Source of the DNA: Corynebacterium lemuris
GTDB lineage: Bacteria > Actinomycetota > Actinomycetes > Mycobacteriales > Mycobacteriaceae
DNA: 64,000 nt
Assembly (NCBI RefSeq): GCF_024919295.1
Contig: NZ_JANWTC010000002.1
Span: forward strand, 310,001-374,000
Reading direction: 5' to 3'
Numbering within the stretch: position 1 is the stretch's first letter; each line of letters begins with the position of its first letter. The position numbers and the translations under genes were made by a program. Shown one piece after another: positions 1 through 9,507 of this stretch. The notes under the pieces are model-generated. The model saw only the letters and a list, made by a program, of their open reading frames with translations, was not told where the DNA came from and ran no database searches.

Positions 1-453
1 GGTGTCCGCGATGATGGCCCCGGATGCCGCACCGCAGGGGACCTGCGGGTCACAGAGGACGAAGGTGGTGCCCGCCAGATCGTCCACGGAGCCGATGTCC
101 GCGGGGTTGCCTGCGGGCACGACCATGACCAGGGTGTTCACGGCCACGGCGCGCGGATCCCCGACCAGTCCCTGTTCCACGGCTCTGTCCATGTTCGCGC
201 GGTCGGCGGTGATGAGGACATCACCCGGGGAGCCGTCCGCCAGCTGCTGGACGAGGGTGGAGGAACCGGCGTTGACGAAGTCCAGCTCCGCATCAGTCAG
301 CGTCTGGAAATCATCGTTGAGCACGCGGGTGGAGGAGGCGCCGAGGACGGTCAGGGAGTCCGCCCCGGCCTCGGAATCCGAGTCGGTGGCGCAGCTGACC
401 AGCAGCAGGCCGGCGGCGGGAGCGATGAGGCCGGCGGCACGGGGCAGACGCAT
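1..453 (-). CDS. modA: Molybdate ABC transporter substrate-binding protein ModA (C-terminus outside window)
   Basis: The first 151 codons are visible and the gene runs off the left edge. The N-terminus is a lipoprotein signal peptide with lipobox LVSC and the anchor cysteine near residue 21. It is followed by the ModA-type opening LTVLGASSTRVLNDDF and an N-A-G-S-S-T ligand-loop motif typical of the periplasmic oxyanion-binding family. It should sit on the outer face of the membrane and hand molybdate to a ModBC permease lying to the left. It is downstream of and co-directional with narI, separated by a strong hairpin, which fits molybdenum supply for the nitrate reductase. Other oxyanions such as tungstate cannot be excluded. 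Confidence 0.88.
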   Translation of the reverse strand, partial: MRLPRAAGLIAPAAGLLLVSCATDSDSEAGADSLTVLGASSTRVLNDDFQTLTDAELDFVNAGSSTLVQQLADGSPGDVLITADRANMDRAVEQGLVGDPRAVAVNTLVMVVPAGNPADIGSVDDLAGTTFVLCDPQVPCGAASGAIIADT

Positions 454-480
454 GAGGGCACCTTTCAGGTGGGAATAGTT

Positions 481-519
481 CAGGGGCCGGTACGTCAGAC
501 GTTAACGTACCGGCCCCTG
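481..519 (-). terminator. Perfect 15-bp hairpin between narI and modA
   Basis: Two 15-base arms (481-495 and 505-519) are perfectly complementary around a 9-base loop. The hairpin lies between the narI stop and the modA start. There is no long T run, so it could be an intrinsic terminator of the nar operon or an operator/attenuator for modA. Confidence 0.6.
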
Positions 520-541
520 ATGTGCTGCAGGTCTGTGCCGC

Positions 542-1327
542 TCAGGCCCCGCGGGAGGGGGTCTGGTTGCGCTCGTCGAGCTGCTCGGTGTGGGAACGGA
601 CCGGCTCCCAGGCGACGTGCTCCTTCACCGGGCCGGTGCGGGTGTCGCGCGAGCGGTAGACCACGTAGGGGCGGGTGACGTAGCCGACCGGCGCGGAGAA
701 GGCGTGCACCAGGCGGGTGAACGGCCACACCGCGATGATGGTGAAACCGGCGATGACGTGGACCTTGAACTGCCACGGCACATCGGCCATGAGCTCGGGC
801 TGGGCCTGGAAGACCAGCAGCTGGCGCAGCCACGGCGAGATGGTCTCACGGTAGTCGTAGCCGTGTGCGCTGCCGAAGAGCTGGAGGGTGACCGTGGCGA
901 AGAACCCGGAGACCAGCGCCGCGCCGAGCAGCAGGTACATGACCTTGTCGGAGCGGGACGTGGCCAGAAAGACCGTCCGGTTGACCACCCGCCGGTAGAT
1001 CAGCCCCGCCAGGCCCAGCAGCGCGGCGATGCCGGCCAGGGTGCCCGGGTAGGTGGCGATGAGGTGGTAGGTGGCGTCGCTGATGCCCACGGCCTGGGTC
1101 CAGGACTTCGGGATGGCCAGGCCCATGAGGTGGCCGATGATGACGAAGACGATGCCCCAGTGGAACAGCGGGGACGACAGTCGGAGGAGCTTTGATTCGT
1201 AGATCTGCGAGGAATGGGTGGTCCAGCCGAACTGGTCGGTGCGCCAACGCCAGATGATGCCGATGACGAAGGCCGCGATCGCCAGCCAGGGGAAGGCCAC
1301 CCACAGGAAAACATCGAAATTGTCCAT
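542..1327 (-). CDS. narI: Respiratory nitrate reductase gamma subunit NarI
   Basis: This 261-residue cytochrome b membrane subunit passes electrons from menaquinol through two b hemes to NarH and NarG. The sequence shows five hydrophobic helices, an N-terminal segment LWVAFPWLAIAAFVIG, and histidines in HWGIVFVIIGH and in the later membrane segments that suit heme ligation. Its length is slightly above the usual 225-250. It is the last gene of the narKGHJI operon, about 9 bases after narJ, and is followed by a 15-bp hairpin. The start gives the expected extracytoplasmic N-terminus. Confidence 0.95.
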   Translation of the reverse strand: MDNFDVFLWVAFPWLAIAAFVIGIIWRWRTDQFGWTTHSSQIYESKLLRLSSPLFHWGIVFVIIGHLMGLAIPKSWTQAVGISDATYHLIATYPGTLAGIAALLGLAGLIYRRVVNRTVFLATSRSDKVMYLLLGAALVSGFFATVTLQLFGSAHGYDYRETISPWLRQLLVFQAQPELMADVPWQFKVHVIAGFTIIAVWPFTRLVHAFSAPVGYVTRPYVVYRSRDTRTGPVKEHVAWEPVRSHTEQLDERNQTPSRGA

Positions 1328-1336
1328 GGTTGTGTC

Positions 1337-2026
1337 CTAGGGGATATCCGGTTGAGCGGTGGGGAAGGGCAGGGGGGTGCCGATGCCGACGAGTTCCGCC
1401 GGCGGCCCCGAACGAATGAGATCGAGGTAGCTGTGGGTGGTCTCCGCGTCGATTTTCGGCAGCGCCATCGCCACGGCGATGATGAGGTGCGCGAAGGGGG
1501 AGTTGAAGGTGGTCAGCGCCGTGCGCAGGACCTCAAGGCCGTCGCGGTGGGCGGCGAGCAGTTCCACGGTCTGGGCGTGCTGCCTCCCCTCCGACAGGGC
1601 GACGGCCTCGAGCACCACGCAGAGGTGGTCGGGGAGTTCCTCCCGCTGCTCCTGGAAGCCGAGCTGTTCCAGCGCCTGCCGGAAGGCGAGGATGGCGGTG
1701 CCGCGGGTGCGGGTGTCGCCGACGGAGTAGTAGGACAGGAACAGGGAACAGCGCCGGCGCTGGTCGAAGGTCTCCACGTAGTGCTCCTCCACCCCGCGGC
1801 GCCCCATGGCGCGGGCGGCGTCGGTGAAGGCCGCGAACTGCTCCGCGATGGCCGGAGGCAGTTGCTCGAGATGCGTGTCGACGGCCGCGATCTTCTCGCC
1901 GAAGTCCTCGCTCGGGTAGTCCAGCAGCAGGGAGGCGGCCATGGCCACGGTGCGGCGCTGGTTATCACTCACCCGCACCGGGCGGGTGATGTCGTCGGGG
2001 ATGGGCCCGACGTGGTTGCGTGCCAT
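1337..2026 (-). CDS. narJ: Nitrate reductase molybdenum cofactor assembly chaperone NarJ
   Basis: This 229-residue cytoplasmic chaperone of the TorD/NarJ family is needed to insert the molybdenum cofactor into apo-NarG and to keep NarGH off the membrane until mature. The sequence is all-helical. It contains the family segment LLLDYPSEDF near residue 35 and the EHYVETFDQRRRCSLFLSYY stretch around residues 80-100 that marks NarJ. It starts 5 bases after narH and is followed by narI, the standard order. NarJ is not part of the final complex. Confidence 0.94.
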   Translation of the reverse strand: MARNHVGPIPDDITRPVRVSDNQRRTVAMAASLLLDYPSEDFGEKIAAVDTHLEQLPPAIAEQFAAFTDAARAMGRRGVEEHYVETFDQRRRCSLFLSYYSVGDTRTRGTAILAFRQALEQLGFQEQREELPDHLCVVLEAVALSEGRQHAQTVELLAAHRDGLEVLRTALTTFNSPFAHLIIAVAMALPKIDAETTHSYLDLIRSGPPAELVGIGTPLPFPTAQPDIP

Positions 2027-2031
2027 CGCGA

Positions 2032-3651
2032 TCAGTCCTTGGTGGTGTGGGGTTTGCCGTCCCTGCGGGGCGGGAACATCCCCTCCGGTCGGTCGCCGGT
2101 CCAGCTGAGCAGGGAGACCTTGCCCGCCGGCTCCGCGGCGTGGCTGGTGCAGGCCTCCGGGGCGCCCTCGCCCAGGTCGGGCATGTCGAGGAAGGCATCC
2201 GCCGGGTCGATGTCGCCGAAGGGGTCGAGCGAGGTGATGCCGCGCGGGGACTCCGGGGAGGCGGTGGGGATGACGTAGCGGTCATCGTATTTGGCGATGC
2301 CCAGCAGGCGGTACATCTTCCGGATCTGTTTGCCCGTCATCCCGACGGCCTCCGCGATGCGTTCCTGCGGTTCGTTGCCCAGGTTGATGTCGCGCATGTA
2401 GGAACGCATCGCCACCAGGCGCCGCAGCGAGCGTTCGACGGGTGCGGTGTCACCGGCGGTGAACAACCCGGCGAGGTACTCGAGCGGGATGCGCATCGTG
2501 GACAGGGCCGTGAACAGCACCTTGTCGTCCTCGCCGTCGTTGCCGGAGGCGGTGACGGCGTCGACGACCGGGGACAGCGGCGGGATGTACCAGACCATGG
2601 GCAGGGTGCGGTACTCCGGGTGCAGCGGCAGCGCGACCTCGTAGGTGAAGATGAGGTCCCAGATGGGGGACTGCTGCGCGGCGTCGATCCACGAGTGCGG
2701 GATGCCGGCCTGCTGTGCGGCGGCCACGACCCGGGGGTCGTGCGGGTCGAGCAGGATGTCCTTCTGCGCCTCGAAGAGGTCCTGCGGATTTTCGGTGGCC
2801 GCAGCCTCGGCGACGCGGTCGGCGTCGTAGAGCAGCACACCCAGGTAACGCAGGCGGCCGACGCAGGTCTCCGAGCACACGGTCGGCTGGCCGACCTCGA
2901 TGCGCGGGTAACACAGGGTGCACTTCTCGGCCTTGCCGGACTTGTGGTTGAAATAGACCTTCTTGTACGGGCAGCCGGACACGCACATGCGCCAGCCGCG
3001 GCACTGGTCCTGGTCGACCAGGACGATGCCGTCCTCGGCACGCTTGTACATCGCACCGGAGGGGCAGGAGGACACACACGTCGGGTTGATGCAGTGCTCG
3101 CAGATGCGCGGAAGGTAGAACATGTAGGAGTCCTCGATCTCCTTGCGCACGTCCAGGTTCATCTGGTGCAGGACCGGGTCCTCGTCCAGGGTGGCGGTGG
3201 AGCCGCCGAGGTTGTCGTCCCAGTTGGAGGACCAGCTGATCGTGTTCATCTCCCGGCCGTCGAGCTGGGAGACCGGCCGGGCGGTGGGCTGGGTGTTCTG
3301 GTTGCCCGGCACCGCCAGCAGCTTGTCGTATTCGTAGGTCCACGGCTCGTAGTAGTCGTGGATGGTCGGCAGTTTCGGGTTGTGGAAGATGTTGAACAGC
3401 TTGGACAGGCGCCCGCCCGCCCGGGGCTTGAGCTTCCCGGAGGAGGTGCGGACCCAGCCGCCCTCCCATTTGTCCTGGTCCTCCCAGCCCCGGGGATAAC
3501 CGACTCCGGGGCGGGTCTCGACGTTGTTGAACCAGATGTACTCGGTGCCTTCGCGGTTGGTCCAGGCCTGCTTGCAGGTGACCGAACAGGTATGGCAGCC
3601 GATGCACTTGTCCAGGTTCATGACCATGGCGATCTGGGCCATAACCTTCAT
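2032..3651 (-). CDS. narH: Respiratory nitrate reductase beta subunit NarH
   Basis: This 539-residue iron-sulfur electron relay sits between NarI and NarG. Four cysteine groups are visible: C16, C19, C22 and C26 (CIGCHTCSVTC); CEHCINPTCVSSCP; CRGWRMCVSGCP, in which tryptophan replaces one cysteine as in NarH proteins carrying a [3Fe-4S] cluster; and CTLCYPRIEVGQPTVCSETC. This predicts three [4Fe-4S] and one [3Fe-4S] cluster. The ATG shares its A with the narG stop codon (TAATG), so translation is probably coupled. The length matches the actinobacterial family. Confidence 0.96.
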   Translation of the reverse strand: MKVMAQIAMVMNLDKCIGCHTCSVTCKQAWTNREGTEYIWFNNVETRPGVGYPRGWEDQDKWEGGWVRTSSGKLKPRAGGRLSKLFNIFHNPKLPTIHDYYEPWTYEYDKLLAVPGNQNTQPTARPVSQLDGREMNTISWSSNWDDNLGGSTATLDEDPVLHQMNLDVRKEIEDSYMFYLPRICEHCINPTCVSSCPSGAMYKRAEDGIVLVDQDQCRGWRMCVSGCPYKKVYFNHKSGKAEKCTLCYPRIEVGQPTVCSETCVGRLRYLGVLLYDADRVAEAAATENPQDLFEAQKDILLDPHDPRVVAAAQQAGIPHSWIDAAQQSPIWDLIFTYEVALPLHPEYRTLPMVWYIPPLSPVVDAVTASGNDGEDDKVLFTALSTMRIPLEYLAGLFTAGDTAPVERSLRRLVAMRSYMRDINLGNEPQERIAEAVGMTGKQIRKMYRLLGIAKYDDRYVIPTASPESPRGITSLDPFGDIDPADAFLDMPDLGEGAPEACTSHAAEPAGKVSLLSWTGDRPEGMFPPRRDGKPHTTKD

Positions 3652-6600
3652 TAGAACTGCACCTCCTGGGAGCGGCGACGGATCCGGGTGACCTCGTCGC
3701 GGTTGTTTCCGGTGGGGCCGATGTAGTTGAAGCCGTAGGTCAGATGGCCGTAGCCGCCCGCCACGTGCACCGGTTTGATCATGATTCGGGTCAGGGAGTT
3801 GTGGGTGCCGCCGCGGCGGCCGGTCCCCTCATTGAGCGGGGTGCCGACGGTGCGCTCCTGCGCGTGGTTCATGATCGCCGTGCCCTCCGGGATGCGGTGG
3901 GAGACGATCGCGCGGGCGGAGACGATACCGTTACGGTTGTAGAGCTCGATCCACTCGTTGTCGGCGATGCCGACCTTCTCGGCGTCCTTGTTCGACATCC
4001 ACACCACCTGGCCGCCACGGGAGATCGACAGCACATGCAGGTTGTCGAAGTACTGCGAGTGGATCGACCACTTGTTGTGCGGGGTGAGGTAGCGGACGGT
4101 GACCTCGGGGTTGCCGTCCTCACCGGTGACCAGCTGGCCCGGGTTGGTCTCCCCGTTGAGGTGGAGCCGGTCCAGGGGCGGACGGAAGACGGGCAGAGCC
4201 TCGCCGTAATCGAGGAACCAGTCGTGATCGAGGTAGTAGTGCATGCGCCCCGACAGGGTGTGGAAGGGCTTGTCATACTCGATGTTGATGGAGAAGGCCG
4301 TGTAGCGGCGGCCGTTGCGTTTGTCACCGCTCCACTCCGGTGAGGTGATCACCTCCACCGGGCGTTCCTTCACCCGGTCCCAGTCGATGCGCGTTCCCTC
4401 GTGGCCGGCGATGAGGTCCGACATGTCGGTGCCCACACGCGCCCCCTGGTTGCGGAAGCCCTCCGCGGCGACCTCACCGTTGGACACCCCCGACAGGTGC
4501 AGGATCATCTCGATGACCTTGATGTCGGTGTCCAGGTCGGGGCGTTCCCCGGCCGAGAGGGTCTCGGAGGTGCCGTTCTTCACGGCGAGCTCCTCGACCT
4601 GTTTGGCCACGTTGTAGGGCGTGCCGTGCACACCGGTACCCTTTTCACCGGTCAGCGGGCCCAGGTGCAGCCACTTCTCGTGGATGCGGGTGTAGTCGCG
4701 TTCGACGGGGATGAGCTTGGCCATTGTCTGGCCCGGGACCAGCCCGGTCTCCGCCAGATCCGGGACGACGCCGTTGGGCATGCTGAGCTCGTCGGGGGAG
4801 TCGTGACCCAGAGGCGCGGTGATGATGTCGGTCTGGGTGCCCAGCCAGCGCACCGCCTGCTCTGAGACGGCGCGTGAGAGGTCCCGGAAGACCTCGAAGT
4901 CGGTGCGGGCCTCCCAGGGCGGGTTGATCGCCGCGTTGAAGGAGTGGATGAACGGGTGCATGTCCGTGGTGGACAGGTCGTGCTTCTCGTACCAGGTGGC
5001 TGCCGGCAGGACGATGTCGGAGACCAGCGTCGTTGACGTGTTGCGGAAGTCCGTGGTCAGCATCAGGTCGAGCTTGCCGGTGGGGGCCTCCTCCCGCCAT
5101 CTGATCGATTCGGGACGCTCATGTTCCTCGAGCTCTGTCGCGGTGGCGTCGGAGTCCACGCCGAGCATGTGGCGCAGGAAGAACTCCGTGCCCTTGGCTG
5201 AGGAACCCATGAGGTTGGTGCGCCAGTTGAGCAGGATGCGGGGCCAGTTCTCCGGGGCGTCCGGGTCCTCAGCGGCGAACTGCATGTTGCCGCTCTCCAG
5301 CTCAGAGACCACATAATCCTTGATGTCCATGCCCTTGGCCTCGGCCTCATCGGCCAGCAGAAGCACGTTGCGGTTGAACTGCGGGTAGGCGGGCATCCAG
5401 CCGCGTTTCATCGACTCGATGAGCGTGTCGGAGAGCATCTTGTCGCCGACCACGCCGCGGTTGGCCAGCGGGGAGGCCAGGCGGGAGGCCTTCGAGTTGT
5501 CGTAGCGCCACTGGTCGGTGGTCAGGTAGAAGAAGCCGGTGGTGATCATCTGGCGCGGCGGGCGTTGCCAGTCCAGGGCGAAGGCGTACTGGGACCAGCC
5601 GTTCATCGGGCGCAGCTTCTCCTGGCCGACGTAGTGGGCCCAGCCGCCGCCGTTGACGCCCTGGGTGCCGCACATTGAGGTCAGGGCCAGGAAGGTGCGG
5701 TAGATGTTGTCGGCGTGGAAATAGTGGTTGACGCCGGCGCCCATGATGATCTGGCTGCGGCCCTGCGAGTCGTCCGCGTTCTGGGCGAATTCCCGGCCGA
5801 TGCGGATTGCGGCGTTGGCGGGCACACCGGTCAGCTCCTCCTGCCAGGCGGGGGTGCCCGGGGAGCTCACGTCGTGGAAGTCGGTGGGCCACTGGCCCGG
5901 CAGGTTGAGCTCCGGGCGGGCGACACCGTAGTGGGCGAGCATGAGGTCGAAGACGGTGGTGACCTTCTTCCCGTCGACCACCCGGTAGGGCACGCCGCGG
6001 TGGACGATGCCGGCGCCGATGGGGCCGGTGCCCTGGACATCCTCGGGGTCCGCGTCGAGGTCGAAGCGGGGGAAGAGCACCTCCGCGGTGTCGAAGGTAC
6101 CGGTGTCGGCCACGGACATGACGGATTCGACGCCGTCCTGGCGCAGGTTCCATTTGCCCACCCCGTCCTCGCCGTAACGGTCGGCAATGGTGCCGCCAGG
6201 ATCGGCCACGGTGCCGTCGGGCTGCATGGTGAGCAGGCGGTGGGTGGCGTTGGCGGAGCCCTGCAGACCGGCATGGGTGCCGTCGGCGTCGAGAAGCGAG
6301 GCGGTGAGGAATTTGCCCGGCGTCACCGTGCCGTCCCCCCGCTCGTCCAGGGTGATGAGGAAGGGGGCGTCGGTGTATTTGCGCATGTAGTCGATGAAGT
6401 ACGGGGTCTTCTTGCCCACGTGGAACTCGGAGAGGATGACATGGCCCATGGCGAAGGCCAGGGCGGCGTCGGTGCCGGGGTTGATCCGCATCCACTCGTC
6501 GGCGAATTTGGTGTTGTCGGCGAAATCGGGGGAGACAACGACCACCTTGGTGCCGTTGTAGCGGGTCTCCACCATGAAGTGGGAGTCCGGGGTGCGGGTG

Positions 6601-7388
6601 ACCGGGATGTTCGAGCCCCACATCATCAGGTAGGAGGAGTTGTACCAGTCACCTGACTCCGGGACGTCGGTCTGGTCACCGAAGGTCTGCGGGGAGGCCG
6701 GCGGCAGGTCCGCATACCAGTCGTAGAAGGACAGGGCCACCCCGCCGATCATCTGCAGGAAGCGGGTGCCGGCACCGTAGGAGACCTGTGACATCGCCGG
6801 AATGACCGTGAAACCTGCGATCCGGTCGGGGCCGTACTGGCGGATGGTGTAGGTGTGGGCGGCCGCCGCGATCTCGATGGCCTCCTCATAGTTGATGCGG
6901 ATCAGCCCGCCCTTGCCGCGCTGGGAGACGTACGCCTCGCGCTTCTCAGGCGTCTCCACGATCTCGCGCCAGGCCAGCACCGGATCACCCAGCCGGGCCC
7001 TGGCCTCCCGGTACATGTCCACCAGCACGCCGCGGGCATAGGGGTAGCGGACACGGGTCGGGGAGTAGGTGTACCAGGAGAAGGAGGCGCCGCGGGGGCA
7101 ACCGCGGGGCTCGTAGTCGGGCATGTCCGGTCCGGTCGAGGGATAGTCCACGGCCTGGGATTCCCAGGTGATCACGCCGTCCTTGACGTAGACCTTCCAG
7201 GAGCAGGAGCCGGTGCAGTTCACCCCGTGGGTGGACCGCACCATCTTGTCGAAGGACCAGCGGTTGCGGTAGAAGATGTCCGCCTGGCGGCCTCCCTTGA
7301 GGAACAGCTGCTGGCCACTGTCGGTCATCTGGCCTTTACGCAGGAAGCTCCCGAACTTGAACAGCGGGTTTGCGGTCGTGGTGGTCAT
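3651..7388 (-). CDS. narG: Respiratory nitrate reductase alpha subunit NarG
   Basis: This 1245-residue catalytic subunit reduces nitrate to nitrite at a Mo-bisMGD centre on the cytoplasmic side. The N-terminal FS0 cluster ligands are H54, C58, C62 and C97. The molybdenum-ligating aspartate is D227 in the conserved YADLPPASPQTFGDQTDVPE region. There is no twin-arginine signal, as expected for membrane-bound Nar enzymes. It needs the cofactor made by the mog and moa/moe/mob genes to the right and by ModA-imported molybdate. It lies second in the operon, 50 bases after narK. Confidence 0.97.
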   Translation of the reverse strand: MTTTTANPLFKFGSFLRKGQMTDSGQQLFLKGGRQADIFYRNRWSFDKMVRSTHGVNCTGSCSWKVYVKDGVITWESQAVDYPSTGPDMPDYEPRGCPRGASFSWYTYSPTRVRYPYARGVLVDMYREARARLGDPVLAWREIVETPEKREAYVSQRGKGGLIRINYEEAIEIAAAAHTYTIRQYGPDRIAGFTVIPAMSQVSYGAGTRFLQMIGGVALSFYDWYADLPPASPQTFGDQTDVPESGDWYNSSYLMMWGSNIPVTRTPDSHFMVETRYNGTKVVVVSPDFADNTKFADEWMRINPGTDAALAFAMGHVILSEFHVGKKTPYFIDYMRKYTDAPFLITLDERGDGTVTPGKFLTASLLDADGTHAGLQGSANATHRLLTMQPDGTVADPGGTIADRYGEDGVGKWNLRQDGVESVMSVADTGTFDTAEVLFPRFDLDADPEDVQGTGPIGAGIVHRGVPYRVVDGKKVTTVFDLMLAHYGVARPELNLPGQWPTDFHDVSSPGTPAWQEELTGVPANAAIRIGREFAQNADDSQGRSQIIMGAGVNHYFHADNIYRTFLALTSMCGTQGVNGGGWAHYVGQEKLRPMNGWSQYAFALDWQRPPRQMITTGFFYLTTDQWRYDNSKASRLASPLANRGVVGDKMLSDTLIESMKRGWMPAYPQFNRNVLLLADEAEAKGMDIKDYVVSELESGNMQFAAEDPDAPENWPRILLNWRTNLMGSSAKGTEFFLRHMLGVDSDATATELEEHERPESIRWREEAPTGKLDLMLTTDFRNTSTTLVSDIVLPAATWYEKHDLSTTDMHPFIHSFNAAINPPWEARTDFEVFRDLSRAVSEQAVRWLGTQTDIITAPLGHDSPDELSMPNGVVPDLAETGLVPGQTMAKLIPVERDYTRIHEKWLHLGPLTGEKGTGVHGTPYNVAKQVEELAVKNGTSETLSAGERPDLDTDIKVIEMILHLSGVSNGEVAAEGFRNQGARVGTDMSDLIAGHEGTRIDWDRVKERPVEVITSPEWSGDKRNGRRYTAFSINIEYDKPFHTLSGRMHYYLDHDWFLDYGEALPVFRPPLDRLHLNGETNPGQLVTGEDGNPEVTVRYLTPHNKWSIHSQYFDNLHVLSISRGGQVVWMSNKDAEKVGIADNEWIELYNRNGIVSARAIVSHRIPEGTAIMNHAQERTVGTPLNEGTGRRGGTHNSLTRIMIKPVHVAGGYGHLTYGFNYIGPTGNNRDEVTRIRRRSQEVQF

Positions 7389-7438
7389 GGGGTGATCCTT
7401 TGCGCTTGGTCTCGTGGTACTTCGTGCGGTGGGGGCGG

Positions 7439-8776
7439 TCAGCCAGGGTGCGGGGCGTTGGGGCGGGCGTAGAAGATCCAGGTGAGGGCGGTGGCGAAGG
7501 CGAAGAAGACGACGCAGCCCCAGAAGAAGATGACGGGTGCTATCAGGGACAGCAGGACACCGACGATGAAGGGGCCGAAGGCACCCACTGCGCCGGTCCA
7601 GCCGATCACGCCGCCGGACTGCCGCTTGGGCAGGATCATCGGCATCTGCTTGAAGGTGCCGGCGTTGCCCAGGCCGGTGAAGAAGAACATGATGAGCATC
7701 GAGCCGAGGAACCAGATGTACTCGTCCGGCGAATCCGGGGTGAGGAAGAGGGCGGCGATCGCGGTGAAGATGGTCATACCCACACCGCCGATGAAGGTCC
7801 AGATCGCGCCGCCGAATTTATCGCACAACGGGCCCCACAGGGCGCGGACGAGCGCACCGATGAAGGGGCCGATGAAGGCGTAGGTCGCGCCGCGGGGCAG
7901 GTCCTCGGCGGCGTAGGTGGCGGCGAATTCGGAACCGGAGCCGAAGACATTGTTGATGATCAGCGCGAGCTGGGCCGCGAATCCGGAGAAGGCACCGAAG
8001 GTCATCAGGTAGATGATGGTCAGAAACCAGGTGTTGCGGTTGCTGAAGATGTCGATCTGCTCGCGGAAATTCGCCTTGACCGGAACGTCCTTGAGGTAGA
8101 TCCAGGCAACGGCGGCCATGACGACCGCCCAGGGGACCATGAGGATGGCCGGGTTGTGGACGAACAGCGCCTCGCCTTCGCCGGAGCGCTGCGGGGCCAC
8201 GAAGCCGATGCCCAGGAGGGTGACACCCATCAGCCACGGGGCGACGAGCATGATGAAGGACATGCCGAAGTTGCCCAGCCCGGCCTGCAGACCCAGGGCG
8301 GTGCCGGAGAGGCGCCTGGGGAAGAAGTAGCCGGTGGAGGGCATGAAGCCGGAGAACACGCCGCCGCCGATACCGGTGAGGAAGGCGAGGACGAGCAGCC
8401 ACCAGTAGGGGGTGTTGGTGTTCTGGACGGCGAAGTACCAGCCGAGCATGGGGATGATGAACAGCAGCGAGGACATCGTGACCAGGCGGCGGGTGCCCAT
8501 GGTGGCGGGCAGGAACATGAATACGAGGCGGAACAGGCCGCAGGCCAGACCCGGGATGGAGGTCAGCCAGTAGAGCTGGGTGGTGGAGAGGTCGAAGCCG
8601 ATCGAGTTGAGGACCGGGGCGATGGCGGAGACCAGGTACCAGGTGGCGAAGCCGATGAAGAGGATGATCGTGGAGATCCACAGGGTGCGCCACGCGATGG
8701 AGGAGTCCCAGGTCTCTTCGTTCTCAGGGTCCCAGCCGTGCAGGACCCTGCCTTGCGTGTCGAGCGTTGTACTCAT
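7439..8776 (-). CDS. narK: Nitrate/nitrite transporter NarK (MFS)
   Basis: This 445-residue major facilitator protein has about twelve membrane helices. The nitrate-porter signature GIGGGVFSGFMPSTGYFFP lies near the fifth helix, and a second glycine-rich repeat (FFFTGLGNAGTFKQMP) lies in the C-terminal half. It probably exchanges nitrate for nitrite or imports nitrate with protons. It is the first gene of the operon with narGHJI. The start codon follows an AGGA ribosome site a few bases upstream. The AT-rich promoter region shared with mog lies to its right. Confidence 0.95.
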   Translation of the reverse strand: MSTTLDTQGRVLHGWDPENEETWDSSIAWRTLWISTIILFIGFATWYLVSAIAPVLNSIGFDLSTTQLYWLTSIPGLACGLFRLVFMFLPATMGTRRLVTMSSLLFIIPMLGWYFAVQNTNTPYWWLLVLAFLTGIGGGVFSGFMPSTGYFFPRRLSGTALGLQAGLGNFGMSFIMLVAPWLMGVTLLGIGFVAPQRSGEGEALFVHNPAILMVPWAVVMAAVAWIYLKDVPVKANFREQIDIFSNRNTWFLTIIYLMTFGAFSGFAAQLALIINNVFGSGSEFAATYAAEDLPRGATYAFIGPFIGALVRALWGPLCDKFGGAIWTFIGGVGMTIFTAIAALFLTPDSPDEYIWFLGSMLIMFFFTGLGNAGTFKQMPMILPKRQSGGVIGWTGAVGAFGPFIVGVLLSLIAPVIFFWGCVVFFAFATALTWIFYARPNAPHPG

Positions 8777-9026
8777 TGCTGATCCTCACTGAACAGGGGG
8801 CGTTTATTCAAGGAAAATCTGTGCTAAATACGACGGTATAACCTTTGTCCTGCGTTTTCAGCGGTTCGCGCAGGTTTTCTGATGTTTAATTGGAGACGGA
8901 GGGGCGCCCCATTTCCTTATGTTTAACAATGTCACCGGTGGTCCGGGCACCCCGTGGCCGGGGGCCCGTACCCCTGCCCTACACTATGGCACGGATCACA
9001 CTGCCGTGCTGTAGAAAGGACTGGAT
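8777..9026. promoter_or_regulatory. Divergent narK/mog intergenic control region
   Basis: This 250-base spacer is distinctly AT-richer than its surroundings on the narK side. It carries two copies of ATGTTTAA (8882-8889 and 8919-8926) flanking a perfect GGGGCGCCCC palindrome (8901-8910). On the plus strand TACACT at 8980-8985 is a likely -10 for mog, followed by a GAAAGGA ribosome site at 9014-9020. I cannot assign a specific regulator to the narK side; no FNR-type TTGAT-N4-ATCAA palindrome is visible. Confidence 0.5.
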
Positions 9027-9506
9027 ATGACCTCCCGCCTGACCGGTATGGTCATCGTCACCTCCGACCGCATCCTCAGCGGGGAACGCAGGGACACCGC
9101 CGGCCCGCTGGCCTGTGGGCTGCTCGCGGAGGCCGGGGTTCCGGCCGGGATCGTTGTGGTCGAGGAGGGGGTGCAGGCTGTATCCCGGGCGCTTGCTGAC
9201 GCCCGCGTCGCCACCCACCGCGTCATCGTCACCGTGGGCGGCACCGGCCTCGGACCCCGCAACCAGGCCCCGGAGGCCACCGCCCCGCTGCTTGAGGTCC
9301 GTCTCGACGGGCTGGTCACCCAGGTGCTCATCCAGGGGCTGGCGTCCACCCATCAGGCGGGCCTGTCCCGGGCGCTGATCGGGTTGACCGGCCGGGGTCC
9401 GACGGATGCGCTGATCATCAATTCCCCTGGCTCCACCGGCGGGGTCCGCGACACTCTCGGCGTGGTCTGCCCCCTGCTGCCGAACATCTTCGAACGCCTC
9501 GGCTGA
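9027..9506 (+). CDS. mog: Molybdopterin adenylyltransferase MogA/MoaB family
   Basis: This 159-residue cytoplasmic protein adenylylates molybdopterin before MoeA inserts molybdate. The fold is recognisable from GGTGLGPRNQAPEAT near residues 70-85 and the ligand loop NSPGSTGGVRDTL near the C-terminus. The start is fixed by a GAAAGGA site 7 bases upstream and a -10-like TACACT. It is divergent from narK and convergent with the DNA methyltransferase, with only one base between the stop codons. The partner moeA is at 15979-17223. Whether it behaves as MogA or MoaB cannot be told from sequence; in bacteria lacking one, the other does the same job. Confidence 0.9.
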   Translation: MTSRLTGMVIVTSDRILSGERRDTAGPLACGLLAEAGVPAGIVVVEEGVQAVSRALADARVATHRVIVTVGGTGLGPRNQAPEATAPLLEVRLDGLVTQVLIQGLASTHQAGLSRALIGLTGRGPTDALIINSPGSTGGVRDTLGVVCPLLPNIFERLG

Positions 9507-9507
9507 A

